Positions 36,075-43,619 of a DNA stretch of 64,000 nt are shown one piece after another. The stretch is from Streptomyces monashensis (GTDB lineage: Bacteria; Actinomycetota; Actinomycetes; Streptomycetales; Streptomycetaceae): positions 1 through 64,000 of the forward strand of contig NZ_MLYO01000010.1 in assembly GCF_001866665.1 (NCBI RefSeq), written 5' to 3'. How positions within the stretch are numbered: position 1 is the stretch's first letter; each line of letters starts with the position of its first letter. The notes under the pieces were generated by a model. The model was not told the origin of the DNA. It saw only the letters and a list, made by a program, of their open reading frames with translations, and made no database searches. Made by a program: the position numbers and the translations under genes.

Positions 36075-37748
36075 ATGACGCGTTCCGACGAGCGGACCGA
36101 TGTGCTGATCGTGGGCGGCGGCCCCGTCGGAATGGCGCTCGCGCTGGACCTGGCGTACCGCGGGATCGACTGCCTGGTCGTCGACGCCGGTGACGGACGG
36201 GTCCGGCACCCCAAGGTGAGCACGATCGGCCCGCGCTCGATGGAGCTGTTCCGCCGCTGGGGCGTCGCGGACGCCGTCCGCGACGCCGGCTGGCCGGCCG
36301 ACCATCCCCTGGACATCGCCTGGGTCACCCGGGTGGGCGGCCACGAGGTCTACCGCTACCGCCGGGGCACCGCCGGGAACCGGCCCGCCTTCACGCACAC
36401 CCCCGAGCCCGACCAGATGTGCCCGGCCCACTGGCTGAACCCGGTGCTGACCAAGGCGGTGGGCGTCCATCCGGACGGCCCCCTGCGGCTGCGGACGACG
36501 GTCGACCGCGTCCGGCAGACCGACGACCACGTGGAGGCCGACCTCACCGACCACACCACCGGCACGACCGGCACGGTCCGGGCGCGCTATCTGGTCGCCT
36601 GCGACGGCGCCTCCTCCCCGATCCGCCGGGCCTGCGGAATCGACGCGCCGGCGCGCCACCGCACCCAGGTGTTCCGCAACATCCTCTTCCGCGCCCCCGA
36701 ACTCAACAACCGGCTCGGCGACCGGGCCGCGCTCGTCTACTTCCTGATGCTGTCGTCCACGCTGCGCTTCCCCATGCGCTCGCTCAACGGCAGTGACCTG
36801 TACAACCTGGTGGTGGCCGCGGACGACACCGCCGACCGGGGCGACCCGGTGACACTGGTCCGCGACGCCCTCGCCTTCGACACCCCGGTGGAGCTGCTGA
36901 GCGACGGCGAGTGGCAGCTCACGCACCGCGTCGCCGACCGGTACCGGGCCGGGCGCGTCTTCCTCGCCGGCGACGCCGCGCACACGCTGTCGCCGTCCGG
37001 CGGCTTCGGGCTCAACACCGGCATCGGCGACGCCGCCGACCTCGGCTGGAAACTCGCCGCCGCCCTGAACGGCTGGGCCGGGCAGCTGCTCCTCGACACC
37101 TATGACGCCGAGCGCCGGCCGATCGCCGTGGCGAGCCTGAAGGAGGCCAACGTCAATCTGCAGCGCACCCTGCGCAGGCAGGTGCCGCCGGAGATCCACC
37201 TGGACGGGCCCGAGGGCGAGCTGGCCCGCAGCCACGCGGCCAGGGTGCTCGAAGACAGCGGCGCGCAGCGGGAGTTCGACGCCCCGGAGATCCACTTCGG
37301 ACTGCGCTACCGCTCGCCCGCCATCATCGAGGACCCCCGGGTGCCGGTGCGCCACGGAAAGCCGGGCCCGGACTGGCGCCCCGGCAGCGAGCCCGGCTAC
37401 CGCGCCGCGCACACCTGGTGGGACGCCACCACCTCCACGCTCGACCTGTTCGGGCGCGGCTTCGCCCTGCTGTGCTTCGCGAGGGCCGGCCGACTCCGGG
37501 ACGTGGAGCGTGCGTTCGCCGGCCGGCGCGTTCCGCTGACGATCCACGCAGGGGCGGGCGGAGCGGCCGCCACGCTCTACGAACGGTCCTTCGTGCTGGT
37601 CCGCCCGGACGGCCACGTGGCCTGGCGCGGCGACCGGCTCCCCGACGATCCGGGGGCGTTCGTCGACACGGTGCGCGGCGACCGGGCCGACGCCGTGCTC
37701 GCCGGCCAGGGGAGTCAGGAGGTGTCGTCCGGATCAGGCCGGCCATGA
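36075..37748 (+). CDS. staC: StaC, FAD-dependent monooxygenase-like enzyme
   Basis: The 557-residue class A flavoprotein works with StaP to direct decarboxylative oxidation of the coupled intermediate to K252c, the staurosporine aglycone. Its relative RebC instead yields arcyriaflavin. The FAD motif VGGGPVGMAL is near 13-22, a DG motif (CDGASSPIRRA) near 176, and GDAAHTLSPSGGFGLNTG near 298-315. The C-terminal thioredoxin-like domain (about 430-557) is typical of the PheA/MHPCO branch. The ATG at 36075 follows GGCAGGCAGG. It is the last gene of the cluster. Confidence 0.93.
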   Translation: MTRSDERTDVLIVGGGPVGMALALDLAYRGIDCLVVDAGDGRVRHPKVSTIGPRSMELFRRWGVADAVRDAGWPADHPLDIAWVTRVGGHEVYRYRRGTAGNRPAFTHTPEPDQMCPAHWLNPVLTKAVGVHPDGPLRLRTTVDRVRQTDDHVEADLTDHTTGTTGTVRARYLVACDGASSPIRRACGIDAPARHRTQVFRNILFRAPELNNRLGDRAALVYFLMLSSTLRFPMRSLNGSDLYNLVVAADDTADRGDPVTLVRDALAFDTPVELLSDGEWQLTHRVADRYRAGRVFLAGDAAHTLSPSGGFGLNTGIGDAADLGWKLAAALNGWAGQLLLDTYDAERRPIAVASLKEANVNLQRTLRRQVPPEIHLDGPEGELARSHAARVLEDSGAQREFDAPEIHFGLRYRSPAIIEDPRVPVRHGKPGPDWRPGSEPGYRAAHTWWDATTSTLDLFGRGFALLCFARAGRLRDVERAFAGRRVPLTIHAGAGGAAATLYERSFVLVRPDGHVAWRGDRLPDDPGAFVDTVRGDRADAVLAGQGSQEVSSGSGRP

Positions 37749-37915
37749 GGAACGGCGCCTGCCGGCCGACCCGAGCAGGGTCATGGGGTCCCCCGCGCCG
37801 GGCGTGGGAGACTCGGCGATCGACGGCGACCCCCGCTGGGGGTGCCCCCTGGGGAGCGCATGCCAGGGCCCGCGACGCCGACATGATCCGAACGACACCC
37901 TCCAAGGCCGCACCG

Positions 37916-38683
37916 TCACGCCTTCAGGCCGTAGAAGCCCATCGGCGAGTTCGGCCGGAAGCCGATGCGGGGTACACGGGCGCCCCGGCCGCCGTCGCGT
38001 GCAGGGTGGCCCGGTTCGGCCCCGTCGCCCTGGCCCCCTCGTACAGGGCCTTGCGCGTCACCGCCTCGCCGTAGCCGCGCCGTTCCCCTTCCGGGGCGGT
38101 GGCGACGAGCGCGACGAAGAGCCGGCCGTCGGCCTCCACGGTGCCGGCGCAGGTCACCGGGACGCCGTCGCGCAGGCCCAGGCAGGCGTGCACCCGGCCC
38201 TTCCACAGCGTGGAGCCGAGGAGTCCGTCGCGGCCATGGTCCAGCGGGAAGCCGTGGGCGCGCGAGTTCAGGTCCGCGTACGCCCGGAGCTGTTCCTCCG
38301 TGGTGACGCGTTCGAAGGTCAGGTCGGGGTGGGACGGTTCGGGGACGGGGAGGGGGTCTCCGGCCATGCCGGTGCCGGGGAAGCCGTACGCGAGGCCCGC
38401 CTTCTCGGCCGCCGCCCGCACTCCCGAGCGCCTCGTCGCCGAGGAGGTCGTCGAAGAGCCACAGGAACCCGGGCTGCTTCGTGGCGCGCATGACGTCCGT
38501 CGCCCGGACCAGGCGGCGGCCGAGCAGCGCCGGGTCCGCGTCGACCTCGGTGAGCGTGACGCAGTTCCAGAACGCGAACCTGGAGTCGGCCCAGCGCACG
38601 GCGATGCCCGGCGATGCCCGCACATCGGCGTCCGGGTCCCGGTCGACCACCATCGCGCGCCAGACCAGCGCGTGTTGCTCCAT
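37916..38683 (-). pseudogene. Frameshifted GNAT acetyltransferase
   Basis: The recognisable protein is split between two frames. From the ATG at 38683 the first 85 or so residues read sensibly (HALVWRAMVVDRDPDADV to FLWLFDDLLGDEAL). The coherent sequence then moves to another frame near 38425. That stretch continues (RAAAEKAGLAYGFPGTGMAG) into a GNAT-like core with ATAPEGERRGYGEAVT, the acetyl-CoA loop. It returns to the first frame near 37970 to end IGFRPNSPMGFYGLKA. Two compensating indels explain this. The first frame is open throughout, so a scrambled protein could be made. Assembly error is an alternative. Confidence 0.75.
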
Positions 38684-38700
38684 GGATTCGATGGCACGCT

Positions 38701-39120
38701 CTAGGCGTAGACCCGCTGCACGAACTCCGCGCGCTGTCCCTCGCTGAGGTTACGGGCGATGTCGGCCTCGCTGATCATGCCGACCACGCGCTTGTTCTCG
38801 ACGACCGGCAGGCGCTTGATCTGGCGGCCCTCCATCTCCCGCAGGGCGTCCGCGATGTCGGAGGCGGCGTCGATCCAGCGCGGTGTGCCCTCGCAGATCT
38901 CCGCGCACGTCACCTTCGCCGGGTCGTGGCCGGCGGCCACGCACTTCACCACGATGTCACGGTCGGTGATGATGCCGCACATACGGTCACCGTTCTCGGG
39001 GTCGCTGACCGGAAGTGCGCCCACACCGTGGTCCCGCATCAGCTGTGCCGCGCGGTCCAGCGTCTCGTACCGGGGTATCCACTGGGCGCCCGGGTGCATG
39101 ATGTCCTTCGCAGTAGTCAT
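38701..39120 (-). CDS. CBS-domain protein
   Basis: The 139-residue protein consists of two CBS motifs (Bateman module). The first is KDIMHPGAQWIPRYETLDRA through VSDPENGDRMCGIITDRDI. The second is DIADALREMEGRQIKRLPVV through GMISEADIARNLSE. Stand-alone CBS pairs bind adenine nucleotides and sense energy status. The ATG at 39120 follows GGAGG; an in-frame ATG 33 bases upstream adds an unconserved extension. It diverges from the hydrolase gene at 39283. Such pairs are common in actinobacterial stress or dormancy loci, but no binding site was identified here. Confidence 0.92.
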   Translation of the reverse strand: MTTAKDIMHPGAQWIPRYETLDRAAQLMRDHGVGALPVSDPENGDRMCGIITDRDIVVKCVAAGHDPAKVTCAEICEGTPRWIDAASDIADALREMEGRQIKRLPVVENKRVVGMISEADIARNLSEGQRAEFVQRVYA

Positions 39121-39239
39121 CGCTGTTGCCTCCATTCCCCCGCCAGCGTGCACCCGTGTACGTCGTGATGTCCTGTTGGGCTTTCAATCGGTAGCCGGAC
39201 GCGCACGGGGGTACGTGAGATGTGCAGGAAGTCGCAGGA

Positions 39240-39256
39240 GACGGCCGAGGGCCGTC
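39240..39256. promoter_or_regulatory. Small hairpin in the divergent promoter
   Basis: GACGGCC (39240-39246) pairs with GGCCGTC (39250-39256) across a 3-base loop. It lies 27 bases before the hydrolase start and between it and the divergent CBS gene. It may be an operator or a leader structure; the evidence is only symmetry and position. Confidence 0.35.
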
Positions 39257-39282
39257 GTAGCCCCTGGGGAAGTCGATGACCA

Positions 39283-39948
39283 ATGACCATCATGTCCGAG
39301 ACGGTTGTGGTGCCCGCCGACGGCGCCGCGCTCCCTGGTGATCTGGTGGTGCCGAAGGACGCACCGGCCGTCGTGCTGTTCGCGCACGGCAGCGGCAGTT
39401 CGCGGCACAGTCCGCGCAACCAGGCCGTGGCCGCCGCGCTGCGCGAGTCCGGGCTCGGCACCTTGCTGATCGATCTGCTCACCGCCGAGGAGGAACAGCG
39501 GGACGTCGTGACCGGCGAGCACCGCTTCGACATCGCGCTGCTGGGGCGCCGCCTGGTGGCGGCCATGGAGTGGCTGGGGGCCCGGCCCGGCACCCGTGGC
39601 CTGCCCGTCGTCCTCTTCGGCGCCAGTACGGGCGCGGCCGCCGCCCTCCAGGCCGCCGCCGAGCGCCCCGCGGGCGTCCTGACCGTCGTCTCGCGGGGCG
39701 GGCGCCCCGATCTGGCGGGCGCCGCGCTGCCCGCCGTACGCGCGCCCGTCCTGCTCGTCGTCGGCGGCGAGGACCACGAGGTGCTGCGGCTCAACGAGGA
39801 GGCCGCGCGCCGGCTCCGGGTCCCGCACGCCGTGCGCGTCGTCCCGGGCGCGACCCACCTGTTCGAGGAACCCGGCGCGCTGGAGCAGGTCGCCGACGCG
39901 GTCCGCGAGTGGTGTGCGGAGCGTCTGCGCGCGGCGCCGCCGGAGTGA
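39283..39948 (+). CDS. Dienelactone-hydrolase-like alpha/beta hydrolase
   Basis: The 221-residue protein opens with a beta strand and LFAHGSGSSRHSPRNQAVA, the oxyanion region typical of small DLH-like hydrolases. The nucleophile elbow is GASTGAA near residue 114, the acid is in VVGGEDHEVL, and the His is in VPGATHLFEEPG. All triad residues are therefore visible. The ATG at 39283 follows GGGGAA; an ATG at 39292 is possible. This protein type often accompanies phosphoribosyltransferase or CBS proteins in Streptomyces. The substrate is unknown. Confidence 0.85.
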   Translation: MTIMSETVVVPADGAALPGDLVVPKDAPAVVLFAHGSGSSRHSPRNQAVAAALRESGLGTLLIDLLTAEEEQRDVVTGEHRFDIALLGRRLVAAMEWLGARPGTRGLPVVLFGASTGAAAALQAAAERPAGVLTVVSRGGRPDLAGAALPAVRAPVLLVVGGEDHEVLRLNEEAARRLRVPHAVRVVPGATHLFEEPGALEQVADAVREWCAERLRAAPPE

Positions 39949-39951
39949 GGG

Positions 39952-41070
39952 TCACCGGGCGGGCGGCCGGAGTACGAGGGCGAGCGTGCCGTCGGGCCGC
40001 GCGTCGATGTGGACGCCGCGGCTGATCCGGGTGAGGGTCGCGCGCAGCCATGCGCGGTCCGCGTCCCCGGCGTGCTCCAGCCGCATCCGCCGCGCCCGCA
40101 GGGGGAACATCCGCGCCCCGACGAGGGCCCCGGTGTCCGCGTCCACCGAGACGAGGTGACCGAGGCGGAGGTCGTCGCGGTACCGCTCGTAGCCGCGGAT
40201 GCCCTCGTAGTCGTCGATGAAGTCGCCGCAGCCGTAGAGGATCAGCCGGTCCCGGTACACCTCGACGGGGCGGGGGTGGTGCGAGGAGTGGCCGTGGACG
40301 AGGTCGACGCCGCCGTCGATCAGGGCGTGCGCGAAGCGCCTCTGCTCAAGGGGGACGGGGTAGCCCCAGTTGGAGCCCCAGTGCACCGACACGACGACGA
40401 TGTCGCCCGGTCGCCGCACGGCCCGCAGCCGCTGTACGACGGTCCCGGCGGCCGCGGCCGACAGCTCGCGGACATGGGCGACGCCCGGCCGCTCGGTGGT
40501 CGCGGCCCAGTCGGACGGAATGCCGCTGGACTGCGCGCCGAGGGCGAGGACCAGCACGCGGCGGCCGGGCCCGACGGGGACGGCGGCGGGTGCGCGGGCC
40601 TCCTCGGCGTCGCGCCCGGCGCCCGCGGCCCGCAGTCCCGCACCGGTCAGCGAGTCCAGCGTCTCCTCCAGACCCGGCCGGCCGAAGTCCAGCACATGGT
40701 TGTTGGCCAGGACGCACACGTCGGGCCGGGCCACGGTCAGCGCGGGGAGGTTGGCCGGGTGCATCCGGTAGTGGATCGCCTTGCCGGGGGCGAACGTGTC
40801 GCTGCGCGTGACGGCCGTCTCCAGATTCACGATCCGGACGTGCGGGGCGGCCCGCTCCAGCAGCGGCAGCGCCTCGCCCCACGGCCAGGCGGGACCGACC
40901 GGCGCGGGGATCGGCCCGCTGACCGCCTCGGCCAGTTCGACGTACGACCGGGCGTCCGTGACGTAGTCCTCGCGCAGCTCCGGCTCTCCGGGGTGCGGGA
41001 GGATCTGGTCGACGCCGCGCCCGAGCATCACATCGCCGCACAGGAACAGCGTCACCGTGCCGCCGCCCAT
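39952..41070 (-). CDS. CapA-family metallophosphatase-like protein
   Basis: The 372-residue protein matches the CapA (PGA_cap) superfamily, with a calcineurin-like metal-binding fold. FLCGDVMLGRGVDQIL is near residues 9-24, RIVNLETAVT near 78-87, and VLANNHVLDFG near 119-129. VHWGSNWGYP and HGHSSHHPRPVEVY supply further metal-ligand His residues. CapA of Bacillus is part of poly-gamma-glutamate capsule export. No capB/capC-type genes are nearby, so a different phosphatase or surface-polymer role is likely here. No signal peptide is seen. It is convergent with the hydrolase, 3 bases away. Confidence 0.9.
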   Translation of the reverse strand: MGGGTVTLFLCGDVMLGRGVDQILPHPGEPELREDYVTDARSYVELAEAVSGPIPAPVGPAWPWGEALPLLERAAPHVRIVNLETAVTRSDTFAPGKAIHYRMHPANLPALTVARPDVCVLANNHVLDFGRPGLEETLDSLTGAGLRAAGAGRDAEEARAPAAVPVGPGRRVLVLALGAQSSGIPSDWAATTERPGVAHVRELSAAAAGTVVQRLRAVRRPGDIVVVSVHWGSNWGYPVPLEQRRFAHALIDGGVDLVHGHSSHHPRPVEVYRDRLILYGCGDFIDDYEGIRGYERYRDDLRLGHLVSVDADTGALVGARMFPLRARRMRLEHAGDADRAWLRATLTRISRGVHIDARPDGTLALVLRPPAR

Positions 41071-41230
41071 GCCTCCACCCTAGGACGGCGTCGGAGGCCA
41101 CCGCGGTCCGGACGGCGCGCGGTCATGGCGTCCCCGTGCACCGTCGCGCGTGCGGCTGAGCGGGCTCAGAGGCAACTGAGAGTCTGCTGTGTCAGGCTGA
41201 CGCGCCTTGTCCCCCCTCAGGAGCTCCTTG

Positions 41231-41746
41231 ATGACTCTGATCAACGGTCTGCCCGCACATGTCTTGTTCGTGCATGTGGTCGTCGTGCTGATCCCGCTCA
41301 CCGCGCTGGCCCTGGTCACGGCCGCCCTGTGGCCGCGCGCCGCCCGCCGGCTGGGCGTGGTGCTGCCGCTGGTGGCCCTCGTCGCGCTGGTGAGCGTGCC
41401 GCTGACGACGCATGCCGGTGAGTGGCTCGAACGGCACGTGGACTCCGACCCCCTCGTGCGCCGGCACACCGAGCTGGGCGACGGGCTGCTGCCGTGGGCC
41501 CTGGGCCTGTTCGTGCTGGCGGCGGTCGTGTGGTGGGCCGGCCGACGCACCGAGGCGGAGCCCGGTCAGGGCGGTGGTGCCCTGCGCTGGTCGGCCCTGC
41601 CCGTGCGGATCGTGGTGGGTGTACTCTCGCTGGCCGTCGCGGTGGGCGCGGTCGTCGACGTCTACCGGATCGGCGACTCCGGTGCGAAGGCCGCCTGGCA
41701 CGACGCCTACTCGAAGACGGCGACCAAGTCGGCGGACGGCTCCTGA
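41231..41746 (+). CDS. DUF2231 membrane protein
   Basis: The 171-residue protein has four predicted membrane spans: about residues 10-32, 36-58, 85-105 and 125-145. It begins with NGLPAHVLFVHVVVVLIPL, the hallmark His-containing start of DUF2231 proteins. In this family conserved His residues may bind heme or metal. The ATG at 41231 follows AGGAGC; an upstream in-frame ATG at 41207 is less well placed. It stands alone and ends before a strong terminator hairpin. Function unknown. Confidence 0.85.
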   Translation: MTLINGLPAHVLFVHVVVVLIPLTALALVTAALWPRAARRLGVVLPLVALVALVSVPLTTHAGEWLERHVDSDPLVRRHTELGDGLLPWALGLFVLAAVVWWAGRRTEAEPGQGGGALRWSALPVRIVVGVLSLAVAVGAVVDVYRIGDSGAKAAWHDAYSKTATKSADGS

Positions 41747-41789
41747 CACACGGCGTGCAGCCCCGGCCCTGAGCGGCCCGGCGGCCTGC

Positions 41790-41828
41790 CGAGAGGCCCG
41801 GCACGGAATCTCTGTGCCGGGCCTCTCG
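41790..41828. terminator. Strong hairpin terminator after the DUF2231 gene
   Basis: A perfect inverted repeat has 15-base arms (CGAGAGGCCCGGCAC and its complement) and a 9-base loop. It starts 43 bases after the DUF2231 stop. There is no U-tract, which is common in Streptomyces. It would also shield the remnants that follow. Confidence 0.82.
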
Positions 41829-41919
41829 CTGTCCGAACGAGGTGCACCGCACAGCGACCGTCGACGGCAGGCGGCCCGGCCCCCGCCCGCCCCCTCGGAT
41901 CTCCCCGATGTCCCTCACG

Positions 41920-42336
41920 TCACCTCGGCGGGGCGGGTGTGTCGCTGTCCGGTGCCCTCGCACGCAGCGCCGCGGCCACCCTGCCGACCGCCGCCCGCAG
42001 GGCACGCGCCAGGGCGGGGGTGCCGCCTTCCCGGCCCACGCCCTGCAGGCCCGGATCCGTGTGGCTGAGCGTGGCCAGGGTCGGGGGATCAGTACGCCCC
42101 CGGTGCTGGGCACCCAGCCGAGCCGGACGGTTCCGGACTGGCCGGACAGCCGAACAGGCCGGACAGTTCCCGTGCCGTCGCCGAGCGCCGCATCACGACA
42201 CGCTCGGCCGGAGTCAGCCGTACGCCCTCGCGCCGCCGCTCCAGCAGTTCCGCCCCGCCGCCCGCTCGATCGCGGCGACCTGCCAGGAGACCGCCGACCA
42301 CATGTAGCCCAGCGCCGCCGCGGCCGCGGTGAAGGT
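41920..42336 (-). pseudogene. Decayed LysR-family regulator
   Basis: Minus-strand fragments of a LysR regulator survive in different frames. From about 42336 the helix-turn-helix reads FTAAAAALGYMWSAVSWQVA. The frame shifts near 42255 to AELLERRREGVRLTPAERV, the wing. Then SGTVRLGWVPSTGGVLIP (about 42082-42135) marks the start of the effector domain, shifted again. The tail GREGGTPALARALRAAVGRV continues to a TGA at 41920. The very N-terminus and most of the effector domain are missing. It is not expected to work. Confidence 0.75.
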
Positions 42337-42337
42337 T

Positions 42338-42661
42338 TCCTGTCGTCGTCTCCCACGCGGTCGCCCGGGTACTGCCCGGGGAGTCGCAGGCCGAGCGGGC
42401 CGACGAGTTCATCGACATGTCCAACACCGCCACCCCCGCGATCCCACGCTCGTTCCGCGCTGTCCTGCGCCCGGGTGGCCGGCTGCTCGTCGTGGCCAGC
42501 AGTCTCGGCGCCCTCGGCCACCTCGTCGCGCGGCTGCACCGCCTCTTCGACGACGCGCCCTGGAGCAGGTCGAGTACGCGGTCGAGTCCTGGCGCAGCGC
42601 CGTACCCGGGACCTGGTCGCCGGGTACTCGTCGGCAACGTCTTCCTGTCCCGGGGTCCACG
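42338..42661 (+). pseudogene. Fragment of a short-chain dehydrogenase, divergent from the LysR remnant
   Basis: Plus-strand fragments resemble the middle of a carbonyl-reductase-like SDR. NTATPAIPRSFRAVLRPGG and RLLVVASSLGALGHLVARLH (about 42420-42545) include the strand that carries the catalytic Ser. A frameshift near 42560 is followed by LEQVEYAVESWRSAV. The N-terminal cofactor motif and the YxxxK region are absent. A divergent LysR-SDR pair is a common arrangement, so both appear to be remains of one unit. Confidence 0.55.
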
Positions 42662-43126
42662 TCAGCGACACCGCCGGCCTGCGGGCGCCCTCCAGGACGC
42701 CTGACGGTGCTGGTCGTTCGGGAAGAAGTCGAGCACGGCCTGCCCGTCGTGGACGTCCTCCACCCGGAAGCCCAGCCCGTTCAGGCTGCCCGTTCCTCCC
42801 TCGCCGACCGACGAGGTCATGAACTGGCCGTTCCCGGAGGCCTGTACGACCACCGAGCGTGCAGTGATGCCGATGACCTCCAGCGAGCCGACCCCGAACC
42901 GTGCGTCGACGGGAATGCGCGTCGGCTGCTCCGTCACACGGATCCGGCAGCGCCCTTCGAAGCAGGCAGCGACATCGGCGGTCGGGGAAACCACCGGTGC
43001 GGGCGGCGACTTGCTCCCCTCCCCCGAGCCGTCGCCGCCCGCACCGGCCCCCGATCCGCAGCCCACGAGAGCCACCGCCAGGCCCAGCCCCACCAGGGCC
43101 GCCCGCGCACTCCGCCGCGCATCCAT
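42662..43126 (-). CDS. Putative lipoprotein
   Basis: The 154-residue predicted protein has a lipoprotein signal: a basic start (DARRSARAA), a hydrophobic core and lipobox LVGC near residues 19-22. A Gly/Ser/Pro linker follows. The rest, with VAACFEGRCRIRVTEQPTRI and a beta-rich pattern (GLGFRVEDVHDGQAVLDFF), looks like a small folded extracytoplasmic domain with one Cys pair. I chose the ATG at 43126, preceded by GAGGGGCGGG; the upstream open frame holds unrelated remnants. No family was recognised. It would be anchored on the outer face of the membrane. Confidence 0.68.
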   Translation of the reverse strand: MDARRSARAALVGLGLAVALVGCGSGAGAGGDGSGEGSKSPPAPVVSPTADVAACFEGRCRIRVTEQPTRIPVDARFGVGSLEVIGITARSVVVQASGNGQFMTSSVGEGGTGSLNGLGFRVEDVHDGQAVLDFFPNDQHRQASWRAPAGRRCR

Positions 43127-43619
43127 CGTCCCGCCCCTCGCCACCCACCCCGCGCCGGTACCGCACGGGTCCGTCACGCTCTTTCCGTTCCACGGCCGTT
43201 GCGGGGACACACCGCCGCGGCGGGCCCCGAACACAAGAGCGCACAGGGGAAGAGGCGCGGGCTGCGGGGAAGCGCGGGTCAGACGTCCGTACGGCCACCG
43301 TCCACCGTCCACCGGCAGGACAGCGCCCTGCACGAAGCTCGCCGCCGCGAGCCGGACCGCCGGCCCGCGGAAGTCGAATTCGGGGTCGGTGACGTTGAGG
43401 ATTCGGTCGCGTCCACGGCAACACGTGAGAAATTGGATTGAGGCCGAATATCGAGGGTTAATGCAGCAGCACCGAACACCCGCCACACGCCTTCCTTTGA
43501 CAACCTTTCATCATATAAAAAGCTCTCATTATCACGTGCGGCCGATTTCGCTCCTTTGACAAATCGCGATCCCGTCCCGGATCATGGAATCCGTCATATA
43601 AAGTGGGACAGGGCCGATA
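43127..43619. other. Intergenic region with an SDR tail fragment and an AT-rich promoter
   Basis: About 490 bases. On the minus strand around 43298-43345, ASFVQGAVLPVDGGR looks like the C-terminal end of an SDR, without the rest of the gene. The last 130 bases are unusually AT-rich. CCTTTGACA occurs at 43494 and 43553, and TCATATAAA at 43511 and 43594, as direct repeats upstream of the flavoprotein gene. No well-spaced -35/-10 pair links them. Confidence 0.45.

Larger units (their letters stand above)
15681..37748. other. Staurosporine (indolocarbazole) biosynthetic gene cluster
   Basis: Fifteen genes (staR, B, A, N, G, O, D, P, MA, J, K, I, E, MB, C) cover the whole pathway. They stand in the order and orientation I recall for the published Streptomyces staurosporine cluster. 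Aglycone genes: staO, D, P, C. Sugar genes: staA, B, J, E, I, K. Attachment: staG, N. Tailoring: staMA, MB. Regulation: staR. Every open frame appears intact. No transporter or resistance gene lies inside. Confidence 0.95.

Noticed and set aside
37830..37842. CCCCC-GCT-GGGGG hairpin after staC as the cluster terminator
   Set aside because: The stem is only 5 bases and lies among several G/C runs that pair equally well; a terminator is likely in this gap but cannot be assigned.
43497..43519. TTGACA followed by TATAAA as a promoter
   Set aside because: The spacing is 11 bases, too short for a sigma-70-type promoter; kept only as part of the AT-rich repeat note.
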